This document shows positions 24,241 through 35,865 of a stretch of DNA of 64,000 bases, one piece after another. The notes under the pieces were generated by a model. The model was not told the DNA's origin. It saw only the letters and a program-made list of their open reading frames with translations, and did no database searches. Both the position numbers and the translations under genes were made by a program. Numbering within the stretch: the stretch's first letter is position 1; every line of letters begins with the position of its first letter. The DNA is taken from the NCBI RefSeq assembly GCF_000143415.4, contig NW_003314294.1:811453-875452 (forward strand), written 5' to 3'. The stretch comes from Selaginella moellendorffii. Taxonomy: Eukaryota > Streptophyta > Lycopodiopsida > Selaginellales > Selaginellaceae.

Positions 24241-24640
24241 CATAAAAGTAAAACTTAGCCCATAAGCCCGGCGAGGCTTTCACTTCGATCACCTGTCTGA
24301 AGCACGAGCTGGATGATCCATACCGCTTGAGCCCGAGCAGCGTCTCTCCTTTCACTGCAAGGCACTTCAAGTCACGAGGATCCAGTGCCAGTACCTTTTC
24401 GATGTCGGCCAGTGCTTCTTCGTATCGCTCGAGCTTGATATATCCTTGCCTCGGCTCGCCTCACGTGAGCCACCACCATCTTCGTCTCGTCTCCATGAGC
24501 TTGGAGACACTCGTGACACTCGAGGCAGCTATTGAAGAGATCCGTCGTAGCCAAGTAGTTCTTCCTCTCGTCGAGTTCCTTGCTCCCCCAGCCGAAAAAA
24601 ACATCCGGGTCGCCAACTTCCATTCGAGTTCCTAGCGCTG
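24241..24640 (-). pseudogene. TPR-SET gene fragment (degraded duplicate)
   Basis: Collinear with 30235-30602 at high identity. The minus strand gives MEVGDPDVFFGWGSKELDER, as in the TPR-SET gene (MEVGDPDVFIGWGSKELDER), followed by the TPR region. A small insertion near 24440 (AGCTTGATATATCC) and another near 24510 disturb the frame. Only the middle of the parent gene is present. Confidence 0.78.
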
Positions 24641-25229
24641 CTTGCCAAGAACTTGCAAATTCCAGCTAAAGTGGAGTGGCATACCAAGACAGAGCTTCCT
24701 ATTCTTCCTGACGAGCCAGTGATTGAGAAGCAAGAATCCCCAGGTGCTCAAAGCGGTGGGTCTTTTCTACTCTCGATTATTAGTTCTCTCTTTTCACCCG
24801 CATTGTCTCTAACTCTTTTTCTAGATTTTGGTCCTGCCATCGATCCCATCACAATGAGCCTCCCCGGCTTGATCCCCTGCGACCATCTGCGGCGCCGGAT
24901 CTTGGCCGCTACGCTCTGCTCGAATCCTGGAACTGGAATCTTCCCTTTTCCATGGGAACGTCCGCCAATACCATCCATGTTGCCCGGTGCTCATTCACTC
25001 TCACTCCCCTGGAGGGGGGAAGAACAAAAGAATAACGCGATGATTCTCTGTCGTTATGTCTTAAGGAGGATATTTAACCGCTGACCAGATCTTATTTGAA
25101 ATTTATCTTCGTGTACAAAACGTTTGGTCAATGCTTCGCTCACCATGACCAAAAATGTGATTTCCAATATGTCGGCGTTCAAATTCCTCCTACAAAGAAT
25201 GTGTACGCGCAACACCCTAGCAGCATCAC
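24641..25229. other. Spacer before the germin-like gene, no gene assigned
   Basis: An open plus-strand frame at 24653-25084 exists but shows no recognisable domain and no splice context. The remainder looks like upstream DNA of the germin-like gene. Confidence 0.45.
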
Positions 25230-25238
25230 ATTTTGTAG

Positions 25239-25247
25239 TATATATAT
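25239..25247 (+). promoter_or_regulatory. Probable TATA box of the germin-like gene
   Basis: TATATATAT, 83 bp upstream of the ATG at 25330. This leaves about 50 nt of 5' leader if transcription starts some 30 bp downstream. Confidence 0.45.
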
Positions 25248-25329
25248 CAGTCAAGGCAATGGTTCTTCATTCACATTTCCAACTATCAAAAGATATCATC
25301 TATATAGTTCTTCTTCCTTTTGATTGACT

Positions 25330-25983
25330 ATGGCTCTCTCCACAGCTCTCACTCTTTCGATTGCTTTGCTCGCATTGTTCGTGTGCGCGGTAGTTTCATC
25401 TGATCCGGATCCACTCCAGGACTTTTGCATCGGAGATCTCAGCGCCGTCCCTGGGATTAATGGATTCCCATGCCGGAACGCCTCCACAGTCACCGTGGAC
25501 GATTTCATCTACAGCGGAATCGTCAACTCCTCCAACACCACAAACATCAATCGCTCCGGCGCAATCTTTGGAACCGTGCTGAGGTTCCCAGGCCTCAACA
25601 CCTTGGGTCTCTCCATCGCCAGGCTCGACTTCCTCCCCGAAGGAATCATCCCTCCACACACCCATCCTCGAGCCTCGGAGATGGTCTATGTAGAAGAAGG
25701 GAGCGTCTACGCCGCCATTGTCACTGCGGACAATCGCCTGTTTGCTCGTGTGATGAGCAGGGGAGAAGTCATGGTGATTCCGCGCGGATTGATCCACTGG
25801 CAGATGAACGTTGGAAGAACAAACGCCAAGGTCATCGCCACTCTCAACTCTCAGCTTCCCGGAATCCAATTCATTGCCAGATCCATGTTTGGAGCGCAGC
25901 CAGAGGTCCCCGACGAGGTGCTCGAGAAGACTTTCTTCTTGGACGAGCGTACCATCAGCCAAGTCCGATCAAACTTTGTTTGA
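25330..25983 (+). CDS. Germin-like protein (cupin)
   Basis: Intact, intronless, 217 residues, the usual length for the family. Germin-like proteins are secreted cell-wall cupins that bind manganese; some have oxalate oxidase or superoxide dismutase activity. Residues 1-24 form a signal peptide (hydrophobic LTLSIALLALFVCAVVSS). Germin box A is PLQDFCIGDL (28-37), with Cys33 and Cys48 as the expected disulfide pair. The cupin motif GIIPPHTHPRASEMVYVEEG (105-124) supplies His110, His112 and Glu117. Box C, EVMVIPRGLIHWQMNVG (146-162), supplies His156. All four metal ligands are present. There are several N-glycosylation sequons (NAS, NSS, NTT, NRS). The ATG at 25330 is preceded by a TATA box and gives a complete signal peptide. 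It lies between two copies of a duplicated PPR / TPR-SET segment. Confidence 0.93.
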   Translation: MALSTALTLSIALLALFVCAVVSSDPDPLQDFCIGDLSAVPGINGFPCRNASTVTVDDFIYSGIVNSSNTTNINRSGAIFGTVLRFPGLNTLGLSIARLDFLPEGIIPPHTHPRASEMVYVEEGSVYAAIVTADNRLFARVMSRGEVMVIPRGLIHWQMNVGRTNAKVIATLNSQLPGIQFIARSMFGAQPEVPDEVLEKTFFLDERTISQVRSNFV

Positions 25984-26171
25984 GATTGTCCCTCAGATTA
26001 TAAAATTCTTTTCTTCTTGTCTATGAGCTTTCTCGATCGCATTGCGCTGCAAGGAAAAATTGGCCAGGATGAAGCAACCAGCGAAGCAAAGATCACGAAT
26101 GAGACTCTACCTCATTGCTGGAAAGTTCCGTCGTGGAACTCCTCTCTCGAGCAAAGATCTCACGAGCAAAG

Positions 26172-27640
26172 TCACCAATAATCTCCACAAGAGCATGCCC
26201 CGGTGCTACAGTGATGGAACCGGCTGGTGTCTCTCACCGTTATAGACCGTCTCACCATCTTGGACACAAACTTGATAGCCGAGTGGCAATTCCCACACAC
26301 CCGCGAGTTCTTGAGGATTCTCAGTGGCGACCTTTCCTCCTGATCAATCTCACTGTGGTAATGCAGCAGCTCCTCCTTTTGCTCCTCGCCAACGTCGTGA
26401 AAGATCTCCTTTGTGTCAGGAACGTAGGCATTCTCTGGAGCTCCGCGACGATGTCTTCGCTGCAACTGTGAACTTCGCATGTTGCTGATCCCTGGAACTT
26501 TCTCACTCTCCTAGGTTCCGGATCATCGACACGTCCCTCCCCCCGATCGACGAGTACATGTTGGAGAGCACGACGTGGGGAGCGCTCAGAGTTCTCCAGA
26601 TCAACCCATGCTATCCAGTACTCTGCACCATTCCAAAGTCCTGGCTGATCGAGACGAAGTGTTCCCATCCCTCGGCTGCACGAAGTTAGAACGTCACCTC
26701 GTTGGGCTCCTCGCGGTTCCTCATCTGGAAGACCTCCACTGCTTGATCGTAGTGCCCAAGCTCCGGATCTTCATCCTCTCAAACACGCCCCTAGCGTAAA
26801 CTTGCGCGAGAGCCGTCCAGCAGGCGATAGTCTCTCGTGGAAGAAACTCACGGCCTCGTCGAAATGCCCATTCTCGCCAAGTGCGAGGAGCATCAAGCTC
26901 CACGAGACTGGATTCTCCTCCGGGACTTGATCGAAGGTGTTCTTCCGAGGGCGACGAAGCCTTCGTGGCCATGAGCTCGCATGATCCGGGATGGAATCTC
27001 TCGCGGTGGCCAGATCCCCTCTGGTGTAAGGGGAGCCAATGGAAGGCCTTTCAGATTCTACCAAAAGTCCACTCTGTGGTAGCACAATAGTAGATTTTTC
27101 CACGACACAAGATCCTTGGCTGGCATTCGATCGAAAGTCGACTTCGCTGCCTCGTTTGCCCCTGGTGGGCGTGCGCCATGATTATCGAGTTCCATGTCAC
27201 GGCCTGGCGCTCTGAGACGCGATCAAGCGTCCCCTGGCAGTCGCAGAGCCCAGATACCGCGACGTAGCCGGCGATCATCGAGTTCCATGACACAAGATCA
27301 CGGGACTCCACACCATCGTGCGTGTTGTTTGCATGATCCAGATGCCCCCACTGGGCATATAGTGTGATGAGTGAGTTCCAAGAGACCACGTCGCGGTCTG
27401 GCAAGGAATCGAATATCTTCTTGACTTGCCAAAAATTGGAGATCAGGATGTAATATTTCACGAGGGCGTTGCAAGACACGTGAGGCATTTGATCTAAGAG
27501 GCTCATAGATCGCGTGATGTCCCCCTCCCTGGCAAATGCGATCAGCATAGGCAATGCGTCCCCAGCTGGATGGGAAGAGGTGCCAGAGATGTCCAAATTG
27601 GAATTAATTAGGGTCTTTAAATATGAGGCAATTATAATGT
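26172..27640 (-). pseudogene. PPR-DYW protein, pseudogene
   Basis: Plant PPR-DYW proteins bind organellar RNA and edit cytidine to uridine. On the minus strand, PPR motifs appear at 27480-27060 (RDVVSWNSLITLYAQWGHLD, DLVSWNSMIAGY) and near 27010-26860 (PVSWSLMLLALGENGHFDEA). The end of the DYW domain is clear at 26450-26172: VPDTKEIFHDV, then HSE, then LKNSRVCGNCHSAIKFVSK and CSCGDYW as the last residues. About 20-25 residues normally found between HSE and the LKN block are missing, and the repeats are in different frames, so the gene is dead. The related fragment at 23640-24180 is an older, more decayed copy. Confidence 0.8.
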
Positions 27641-27849
27641 CTTGGACAATGTACCCCATACACAAAGGTAGGAAACACCATACAACCATCAAACTATTGG
27701 ATAATTGTGGTTTCCAGCATCTTTATTAAAGTCTTTGCAAAATAAATTGAAAAAGAGTGATCACTATAAGCTAAATTGAACCACATCTATGCTACAAGCT
27801 AAGTAGAATTCAGAAAGACTTATCATATTCTTATAGTATGGATCCTACT
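27641..27849. other. AT-rich border between PPR pseudogene and LINE fragment
   Basis: No gene or terminus recognised. Confidence 0.4.
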
Positions 27850-28990
27850 TGAACAAATAAAACTTGAATACAACGAAGTGGTATTACGTGGTTTTATAGA
27901 CTTCAAGCAAGCTTTTGATACAATACTATAGCACTTACTTATTATCTACTTTGCTAGAACTTAATTTTAATATATGTAGTTATAGGATAAGATTTGGATA
28001 TATTAATAATTATTTATTATCCACTTGTTGGAATTAGATTGTAATATATGTGGTTATAGGATGAAATTTGAATATATTATCACTGGGGAAATATTATATA
28101 AATAGTATAAGAGCTTTCTCATTAAGCAATTGCAACTTGCTTAAGGGGACAAAAATAAGATACATTATATGTAATATCAGTATAAGTTTGATTCTTATTG
28201 ATTAGTAACTACCAAAAATATAATATACTTTTGAACAAGTACTTTGTCAGTTTAGTATTGTCCATTGGATTAAAGGTTTGATATATTCCCACTTTGTATT
28301 TGAATTGGCTTGATATTGTCTATCAAGTTTGGTATTTATTTTTTTGGTAATAATTAGGATCTACTATAAGACAAGTGGGTCAAATAAATAACATCAAAGG
28401 CTCCCTTTTCTAATTAGTTTAAGAAACAAAGATAAAATACATTACATTGATACTACTTAGACATTTGAGTAGCATCATTATTGAGATATATATGTCTGTG
28501 CAACTCCAAATGGAAATAGTCCCTTCAACAATAGGTGTCTGCCAAGGCTGCCCACTCTCTCCTATTCTCTTTGCCATATATATTGGGGCACTAGAGACAA
28601 TGATCAAAGGAGAGGCACTTAGCTTATACCAGCTCTCGGGACTCTACCTATTCCTACTCCTCTATGCAGATGACTTGCTGCTACTAGCACCAAATGCGTT
28701 GACATGCAAAAGACACAAGACAACCAAGTATGCAAGTTAACCTCACTAAGACACAGATTATGGAGTTTAGCAATCCCAAATCATATATCTGTTTCTACGG
28801 AAATTGTTCAAGAAACTAACATATATAAAAACCTTGGCATATGTCATGCACCACCACAACACTTCTGAAGGGATCAAAAATCGTGTCAAAGCAGCCCAGA
28901 TGGTATTATGCAATGCAATCAGACTGCCACAATCATGGTATCACTGACTATGCATGTGAGATCACAGTACCAGGGCTACCTGCCTCAGTG
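27850..28990 (+). mobile_element. Non-LTR retrotransposon (LINE) fragment
   Basis: Reverse-transcriptase motifs of the LINE type appear in order on the plus strand: FIDFKQAFDT at about 27893-27922; GVCQGCPLSPILFAIYI at about 28531-28580; LLLYADDLLLLAP at about 28653-28690; and VNLTKTQIMEFS near 28735-28770. The first motif is in a different frame from the second, with about 600 bp of unrelated AT-rich DNA between them. Endonuclease and tail are not recognisable. It sits between the PPR pseudogene and the TPR-SET gene. Confidence 0.75.
27941..28080. repeat. Two-copy tandem repeat, 75-bp period
   Basis: The block starting ATTATCTACTTTGCTAGAAC is repeated as ATTATCCACTTGTTGGAATT at 28016, followed in both by AATATATGTRGTTATAGGAT. 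It lies inside the LINE remnant, between motifs. Confidence 0.65.
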
Positions 28991-29003
28991 ATTTATGAGG
29001 CTA

Positions 29004-31146
29004 CTAATATAAAATGACTAACCACCAGAAGAATTTCTTAGCTTTGTCTCTTACTTGCTTGACAATGGCTGCAACGATCTCATGGTTTTGACGTCCACAA
29101 AGCGCAAAGCATTCATTTCCCAGGAGCTCTTGGTCGCCATTTCCATCCTCGAGCAAGCAGCACATTGCCATGAGAGTCTTGCTAAAACCAGGAGCCGTCG
29201 AGTGAAGAGCTCGAGCGATGTCTTCCTTCAAAGGCATCGTTTTTTCTCTTTGCAAAGCCTCCTTTCTCAGATGCAAAGACAAGTAAGCCAGGCAGTAGGA
29301 CGTCCGGATCCACTGCCTCTCGGCCTCTCTCAAATCCATATCACAAACTTTGCACTCCAGCTCCACTGCTACTTCCCCCATCTCCTCGTGAAACTCGGAC
29401 TCCACCACTGAGGTAGCATTGAGCAGCGCATCAAATCTCTGGCTCACATCCCGGAGCTCTTCTTCCAATCGTTCTTCCAGAGTACACCTCTCGCACCGGC
29501 AGTTTACTCTGATGGAGTCCCGCCTCATCGGGTTCCAGGGAGCGAGAGCACTTCCATATGATCGAACGAGCTCGGTCCCGGCCTCCAGATCTCTCGCAGC
29601 CACCACCAAAAGAGCCTTTCCAACGCAGTGGACACCAACATTTGGAAGGCACGAATGGTTGATGAAACCGGGAAGCGTCCACAGGCCATCGAAGTCTCCG
29701 ACAACAAGAGGGTCGTCGTCTGCCTCTCCATTCTCGTTGACGCAGTGAAGGATGTTTGCAATGCGAGTAACGTCGAGGAGGAGCTCTTTGTGGTCGAGCT
29801 CGTGTGTGATTCGGCTGGAAGAACTCCATCTCTGGGACGTTGTCCTTGTCGATGCTTAGTCCTGTGACGGGATCGCTCTCGGCCAAGCTGTAGACTTGTG
29901 TTAGAGTCTTTGGAGAAGCCATGCACGCCCTCAGCACCGCCGTGAGAAGAGTTCCAAACTTATCCGCCTCCAAGACCGGGCACTCCTCGTCTGGAAAAAC
30001 CACTGCCACCGCGTTGCTGACGAGAAGAAGTTGTCCCAAAGCGACGTTTTCGGTGAGAAAGAGGCCCCTCCCTCGGCCATCTTGAGTCATCGCCACCTTC
30101 ACGGGACCAACAAAATCTGCAAGTTCTGGAGCGTGGTCATCTCCCAAGCCTCCTCCAGCCGCGAGGTAATGCAGGGAGAGGGAGAGATCGTAAACGCCAC
30201 GCTCACTCTGCTCCCTGAAACGCAGTGAAGCATCGTATAAGCTCCTGTAAGCCGGCGAGGCTTCCACTTCGACCACCTCTTTGAAGCACGAGCTGGATAA
30301 TCCATACTGCTTGAGCCCGAGCACCGCCGCTCCTTGTACTGCGAGGCCCTTCAAGTCGCGAGGATCCAGTGCCAGTGCCTTTTCGACGTCGGCCAGAGCT
30401 CCTTCGTATCGCTCAAGCTTGATCCGTGCCTCGGCTCGCCTCACGAGAGCCACCACCATCTTCGTCTCGTCTCCACGTGCTTGGAGACACTCGAGGCAGC
30501 GAGTGAAGAGATCCGCCGCAGCCAAGTAGTTCTTCCTCTCGTCGAGTTCCTTGCTCCCCCAGCCGATAAAAACATCCGGGTCGCCAACTTCCATTCGAGG
30601 AAAGCAAGAGACGATCTCGAGCGAGAGTGGATTTGGAACCCAGACTGCCAGGCCTTGGCAAAACTCCGCTTCCACCAGGCATGGGTTCTTCAGGAAAAAC
30701 CTCCGCGCCCTGTGGAAAATCCTTGCCACTTCTTCCTGCGAGGAATTCCAGAACAGCGAGTTGAGAGCCAAGAGCCTCGCCATCCTTCCACTGTCATCTT
30801 CCGGTGCCATCACGGCCACATTGGAGCAGCGAAAGGCCTCCACTCGGAGAAACCCGTGAAGAACACTGCCTGGATTGGGTCGGCCGGGCTCCAGATCCAC
30901 AAGCCCCACATTCTTGCAGAGAGTGGATCGACTCGTGACCAGCGGCACTGGAATGGAGGACAGCCCGTCCATATAGCTAGAGACGCAGCCGCGATACGTA
31001 CCCTGGCTCTTGCTCGCCGCTTCCATGGCGGCGGAATCCTGGTAGAGCTGCTTGTGCGCGGCGATGACGCCGCCGGAGCTGAAGCTCCGGAGCGCCGCCA
31101 GCGCCGCCTCATCTGCCTGGAATACGCCGCTGATTGTTTTCCTTAA
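29004..31146 (-). CDS. TPR and SET domain protein (one frameshift)
   Basis: SET domains methylate protein lysines using S-adenosylmethionine. This protein resembles plant TPR-SET proteins of roughly 780-800 residues. A long minus-strand frame holds TPR-like helices (KLERYEGALADVEKALALDP, about 30430-30370) and the beginning of SET (QDGRGRGLFLTENVALGQLL, about 30090-30030). The SET core continues at 29700-29550 in another frame: LPGFINHSCLPNVGVHCVGK, then ELVRSYG, followed by the post-SET cysteines CRCERC. The two frames meet in a short CACACA run near 29812-29818, so a single base change, or a sequencing error, would separate a working gene from a broken one. The start is unsure: the first in-frame ATG is at 31026, but an AG acceptor near 31109 could join an upstream exon. 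A partial duplicate lies at 24241-24640. Confidence 0.75.
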
Positions 31147-31391
31147 ATTAGAAAGCAAGAACCCTAATATTAGTTTCAAGCATTTTTATTGGTTTTCTTT
31201 TAAAAGGTGTAAAAAATATACCTAAAATATTTAAGTAGGTTTTACAGTTATGATTTCCTTGTGTTAATCTCTTCTCTAGTTCGTTTTGTAATTAATTTTT
31301 AACACTAGTGTTTATACTTACCACTAACTAATCATGAGCTATCCATTAATCTAAAATCTAATTATAACTTAATTAAATTTAGGGTTCTTAC

Positions 31392-32180
31392 ATGATGGCA
31401 ATCAAACTCTCGTTCTTTGTGGCGCCAAACTGTCGGTCTTTTGTGGCTGCTCTCAAGACCTGCTCGTTGCTCTCGGCCATGGAGGAGGGAAAGCTGAAGG
31501 TCGTCAAGGTGGAGTGTATGGAGAAAGGTATGGAGATTTTCTCCAGGGCAGCAAAGGCTGGCTATGATGGATACTTTCGTGGAGAACAGCACCATCAGCA
31601 TGTTTGCCAAGTGTGAAAGCTTGAGAATGGCTTGCAAGGTTTTCGATAAGATGACCACTCGCAGTGTTGTCTCGTGGAACGCACTGATACCCGGATATGC
31701 AGAGAATGGCGGTGGTGATCTAGCTCTGGAACTCTTAGACTCGATGAGAGAAGAAGGGATCTGCAAGCCAAACCGAGTTACTGTTCTCGCAGCACTCAAA
31801 GCTTGCGCGAGGTTGGCGGAAGAGAATGGAAGGCTGGTTAAGGGAGACTCTGTGAAGATGAATGCATTGGAGAAAGGCATGGCTGTTCACGCTCAAGCTT
31901 TGAAGATTGGATGCAAGCTTGATACTTCCCTGGGAAACAGCCTGGTGGATATATATGCAAGCTGTGGAAGTCTGGATGCTCGAAGAGCTTTTGACAGGAC
32001 AAGGTGGCACACTGTGGTCTCCTGGAACGCATTGCTTATGGGATATGTGGGAAACGGAGAGGCACAATTGGCTTTGAGGGCTCTTCGAGCTCATGCAGCA
32101 AGAAGCTCTGTGTCCTTCAGATTGTGTCACCTTGCTCGTTGTGATTGTTGGTCTGACGGGTGCTCACGCACGTCATTTAA
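31392..32180 (+). pseudogene. PPR gene fragment
   Basis: Starts as a PPR protein (SFVAALKTCSLLSAMEEGK) and shifts frame near 31565 to continue TFVENSTISMFAKCESLRMA and VVSWNALIPGYAENGGGDLA. It holds about four PLS-type repeats, then shifts frame again near 32075 (LFELMQQEALCPSDCVTLLV). Downstream the PPR match ends and LRR sequence begins. No E or DYW end is present. A decayed 5' fragment of an organellar RNA-binding protein gene. Confidence 0.72.
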
Positions 32181-32429
32181 ATATTACACTGGTCATATTA
32201 CAGGGATTAGTGTCGACATAGTAGTAATGAATCCTACTTTTGGCACCAGAAGAAAGGGAGCTGATATGAAGTTCCTATCTGTAGCTTTGAAGGTACTGTG
32301 TGTGACGCTTTCTTTCTCCTTTCTCCCTCGATCGTGATGCTATATGTTGTTTCAGATCGCACGGACGGCTGTCCCCATAAACCCAAGTTTTTGACGATAC
32401 TGAAATGACTTTGCTGGTGGCGGAGCTGC

Positions 32430-33614
32430 TTTCAAGCTGTGCAGGAATCTTGGCTTCCTGAGGCTCGACCGCAATGAGCTCGAGGGACCGATCCCACAAG
32501 AGTTTGGGGAAATGACCAATCTCAGGTATTTAATTCTCACGAAGAATCTCTTAACAGGGGAGATTCCACCCAACATAGGCACCCTTTTCAGGCTGCAGTT
32601 CTTATCAACTTGGAACCTTGCCATCAACTCCAGCAAAGCCTGGAACTTTGGCTTCCAGTTATCTGGTAACAATTTTCAAGGTGAGATTCCACCATGGTTT
32701 GGAGGCTTCAACAAAGTTCAGTCCATTGTTCTTTCTTCCAATGCCTTCTCAGGGGACATACCTGCTAGTTTGGTTGAATGCAGCGGGCTCACTTACCTTG
32801 ACTTGGCCTCGAATGCGTTGACTGGAGCCATCCCAAGCTCGTTAACTACGTTGACGTTCTTGAAGTTCTTTAATGCTTCATACAACAACTTAATCCGCAC
32901 ATCTCGGAATTTGACTGCTCCATGTTTTTGGGGAACCCTTCGTTGTGTGGAAAGAATAGAAACTGTCCTTCACCCACAGCTCCACCACAAGCTCCTCATC
33001 ATCATCAAGCCAAATCTAAACTTCGCTGGCTTATACCAGTTATTTTAGTGGTTGTCATGATATTGATAGCATCATCTTATTACAAGTTTTTAACAGGTAA
33101 TGGACATGACAGAGAACTTTGACAATGCAAAACTACTTGGAGAAGGTGTATCAAGGTTTCATTGAAGAAGAAGTGGTGGCCATTAAAGTCTCAGGCACCA
33201 AAGTCAGGAGGATGATAATATCATCAGGAAAAGTTTCATTACAGAAGCTATGATATTGTCTAAAGTGAAGTATCGAAACATCACAAGATTGCTGGGCTAT
33301 TGCTGGAGTGACACAATCAAAGCATTGGTTTCAAGCTACACGGTTCAATTGCAGACATACTGCAAAAACTTCAAGGTATCACTGCATTGACAAAACTCGA
33401 TATTGCCCTTGACATCGCTCAAGGTTTACATTATATCCATTACGAGTTTGACAGCACGATCATTCACAGTGACTTCAAACCGGAGAACGTTCTACTTGAT
33501 CAAGATTTCACCGCATGTATGACAGATTTTGGAATCTCAAGACTGGTTCAGGATAGCAATAACATTGCGACAGTAAGTACTTTCAAGGGAACAATCGGAT
33601 ATGCCCACCAGTAG
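32430..33614 (+). pseudogene. LRR receptor-like kinase, pseudogene
   Basis: Leucine-rich repeats run from about 32445 to 32890 (LEGPIPQEFGEMTNLRYL, GEIPPNIGTL, SGDIPASLVECSGLTYLDLA, LTGAIPSSLTTL). A shift follows to the frame with the post-LRR cysteine block (FLGNPSLCG, about 32925) and a transmembrane helix (WLIPVILVVVMILIASSYY, about 33035-33090). Kinase pieces are VVAIKV (about 33175), KYRNITRLLGYC (about 33270), IIHSDFKPENVLL (about 33460) and DFGISRL (about 33525), ending at GTIGYA. Frames change between them and the C-lobe is missing. The catalytic loop reads HSD instead of HRD or HCD. The family works as plasma-membrane receptors of the LRR-XII type; this copy cannot. Confidence 0.8.
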
Positions 33615-34150
33615 GCAAAATTATCTTAATAATTTATCATGTTTGAATGAACAGAGTATGCAACTTCGTCCAGTGTAGCTACCATGGGACAGCTTTGGAT
33701 TCTGCTACTTGTGTTAGTAGCCAGAACATTCCAACGGATGTAGATAAGTTTGAAAGTTCTCATAGATTGGGTTATAAACGTGATGACAAGAGACCTTGTA
33801 ATAAACACCATAGAGAAATCCATTTTGCAAGCCGGGTTACTGTGCACAGCTAGAAACGTCCAACAATAAAAGAGGTGATGGCGATGCGCTTGGACACAAA
33901 ACATGCTCAGAATAAGGCTAATATTCCGTCACTCAAAGTCCACCAGACAGGTACAATCTTACTTTGGAATGCTTGTTCCTTGCTCACTTTGTCTATGATA
34001 TATGATCCAGACAAAGTGAGTCAACTTGAATATGGGGATCTCTCTATGCACAATTTTGGTTGAAAATTTCTTCAGAAGTGCATTTTCAACGGATATCAAG
34101 CACTGAACATTACACCTATATACAAATGAATATCATGTTAGTGAGAATGT
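33615..34150. other. No gene recognised
   Basis: Short frames only; no motif seen on either strand. Confidence 0.45.
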
Positions 34151-35160
34151 AAATGCCAAGCTTTTATTACGTACCAGTCATTGCGCTTGAGCCAGCTCTC
34201 AACAAGAGGCTTGAAAAGATGGCCGTGTTGTAGTAAATGTGGATCTTTGATCATCTCTAACTTAATGGTGTGCCTAGTTCTTAGCACCTCACACACATCG
34301 ATCGAAGAAGCTGCTATGATACGGTGTCACACTTGTGCTTGAATCACGGTGTGCACCACAACAAAATCTTTCCCAAGAACTTTTGCTACAGACATGGAGT
34401 TTACAGTCTCATTGATTGGGGACTGGCATCTGGGCGTTGGTTTGATGATCTTCTGGGCATGGTTAACAGAGCCTGGCCGAAAACTCTGGTATACGAGAAG
34501 GTGTCACAAATCCCCTGATGTTGAGCTCTCACCGGGATGTATATCCTTCCGTATGATCTTGTTAATGACTTGGAAGGCCTTTGATTTTGCTGTCTCAAGC
34601 TAGCCAATGGCGGAGTCCTTCCTTGGAGCGCTGTAGAGTTGCTTGCTCAGTCGTAAAGCTCTTGAGCACTCCACTGCTGCTGAGGCATTTGCTGCAAGGG
34701 GATCCCTGCATCCCTGACGATCAAAGCTGGCCTCTTGCAAAATGCGTTTTCATGTGAGCTCGAGCAAAGTTTGTCTCGGCATGCCATTTCATGCTCAATG
34801 TGAAACCATTCTTCCCAGTTATATTCCCTTTCCTGATTTAGTGCCATTTGACGGCATAAGTCCAAGTTTCAGCCACCACTTATCACCTTCGAGAGTTACA
34901 GATAAAACAATCGACGTAGCTTTCTGTTTCACAACCTCTTTTACCACCAATGTTTTCTCCTCAATAACTCTACATTTTAGCAGCAAAAACTCGTTTTTGA
35001 TCCAGATGATTTTGATTGTGGCACCCTCGTGCCACCAGACCGTACAATTCATAGAACTGGGAGAATCGCATGATCGCTCTAATGGTTACTCGGTTGTCAT
35101 CCTCATCGCGCATGAGCATTCTAACCCACTGTTTATCTGTCACCCTTCGTTCAACCATTT
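34151..35160 (-). pseudogene. Decayed minus-strand gene of unknown family
   Basis: A coherent but stop-interrupted translation runs from about 35158 (MVERRVTDKQWVRMLMRDED) through LETAKSKAFQVINKIIRKD (about 34600-34545) and VAKVLGKDFVVVHTVIQAQ (about 34400-34340) to KDPHLLQHGHLFKPLVESWL (about 34245-34190), followed by GTACGT, a possible splice donor. The last block faintly recalls a U-box (DP...G...I..W), but cysteines and spacing do not allow a firm call. Part of this region is repeated at 94-690. Confidence 0.3.
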
Positions 35161-35312
35161 CCTATAGATAATTGAAATTTTATAAATTAATTTTAACAAA
35201 AAATAAAGTTAGAATCAATTTGAAGACATATTAAACCATATTAAAAATCTATCAAATTCTTCTAATATTAGTTTTTTAAAATTTAATTTGATATTAAATA
35301 AAACGGGATAGA

Positions 35313-35802
35313 TAATATTTAATAAAGTTGTTGGCTCAGGTTGGATCTTAAATATTACAAAATTGCTTAATAAATGTACTTCAAGTTTTTTATGAGTTGT
35401 GGTCAGCTTGATATTTTCTGAAAAAGGCATGCCTTAGTGCTATGTAGGGCCTTGCATAGACATTAACATGTTTTAATTCTTTTACTTATTGAAAAGAAAA
35501 ACATATTCTTTCTTATGCACAAGAGGGGTCACATGCAGTGTATAATAAAGTCTGGTGCTTTTGTAAGTGGCTGGTACAATTAAAAATTCCAATTCAATTT
35601 AAATTTACAAGGATATACCCTCGCACTGAAAAAGCTCATAAAAGGATCAATGGCTGTAGAATCTCTTAAGGATTAGTAATTAGTTAAAACAATTTTATTT
35701 TAGCTTGAGAAATCATGCTATATATATGTATATATGTGTACATACATATACATACATACATATATATACATATATATACATAAATATATGTATATGTGTA
35801 TA

Positions 35803-35865
<63 letters not shown>

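Noticed and set aside
24653-25084. 143-codon plus frame before the germin-like gene
   Set aside because: No domain, mixed composition, and it ends in what should be promoter DNA.
25396-25962. Long minus-strand frame and a second plus-strand frame (25470-26003) across the germin-like gene
   Set aside because: They are shadows of the germin coding sequence; the cupin motifs and signal peptide are in the 25330 frame.
30334-31146. 270-codon plus-strand frame
   Set aside because: Antisense to the TPR-SET gene, with no domain of its own; GC-rich coding DNA commonly leaves the opposite strand open.
35725-35865. Z-DNA or origin-like function for the TATG/TAGA run
   Set aside because: A plain microsatellite explains it; no further sequence support.
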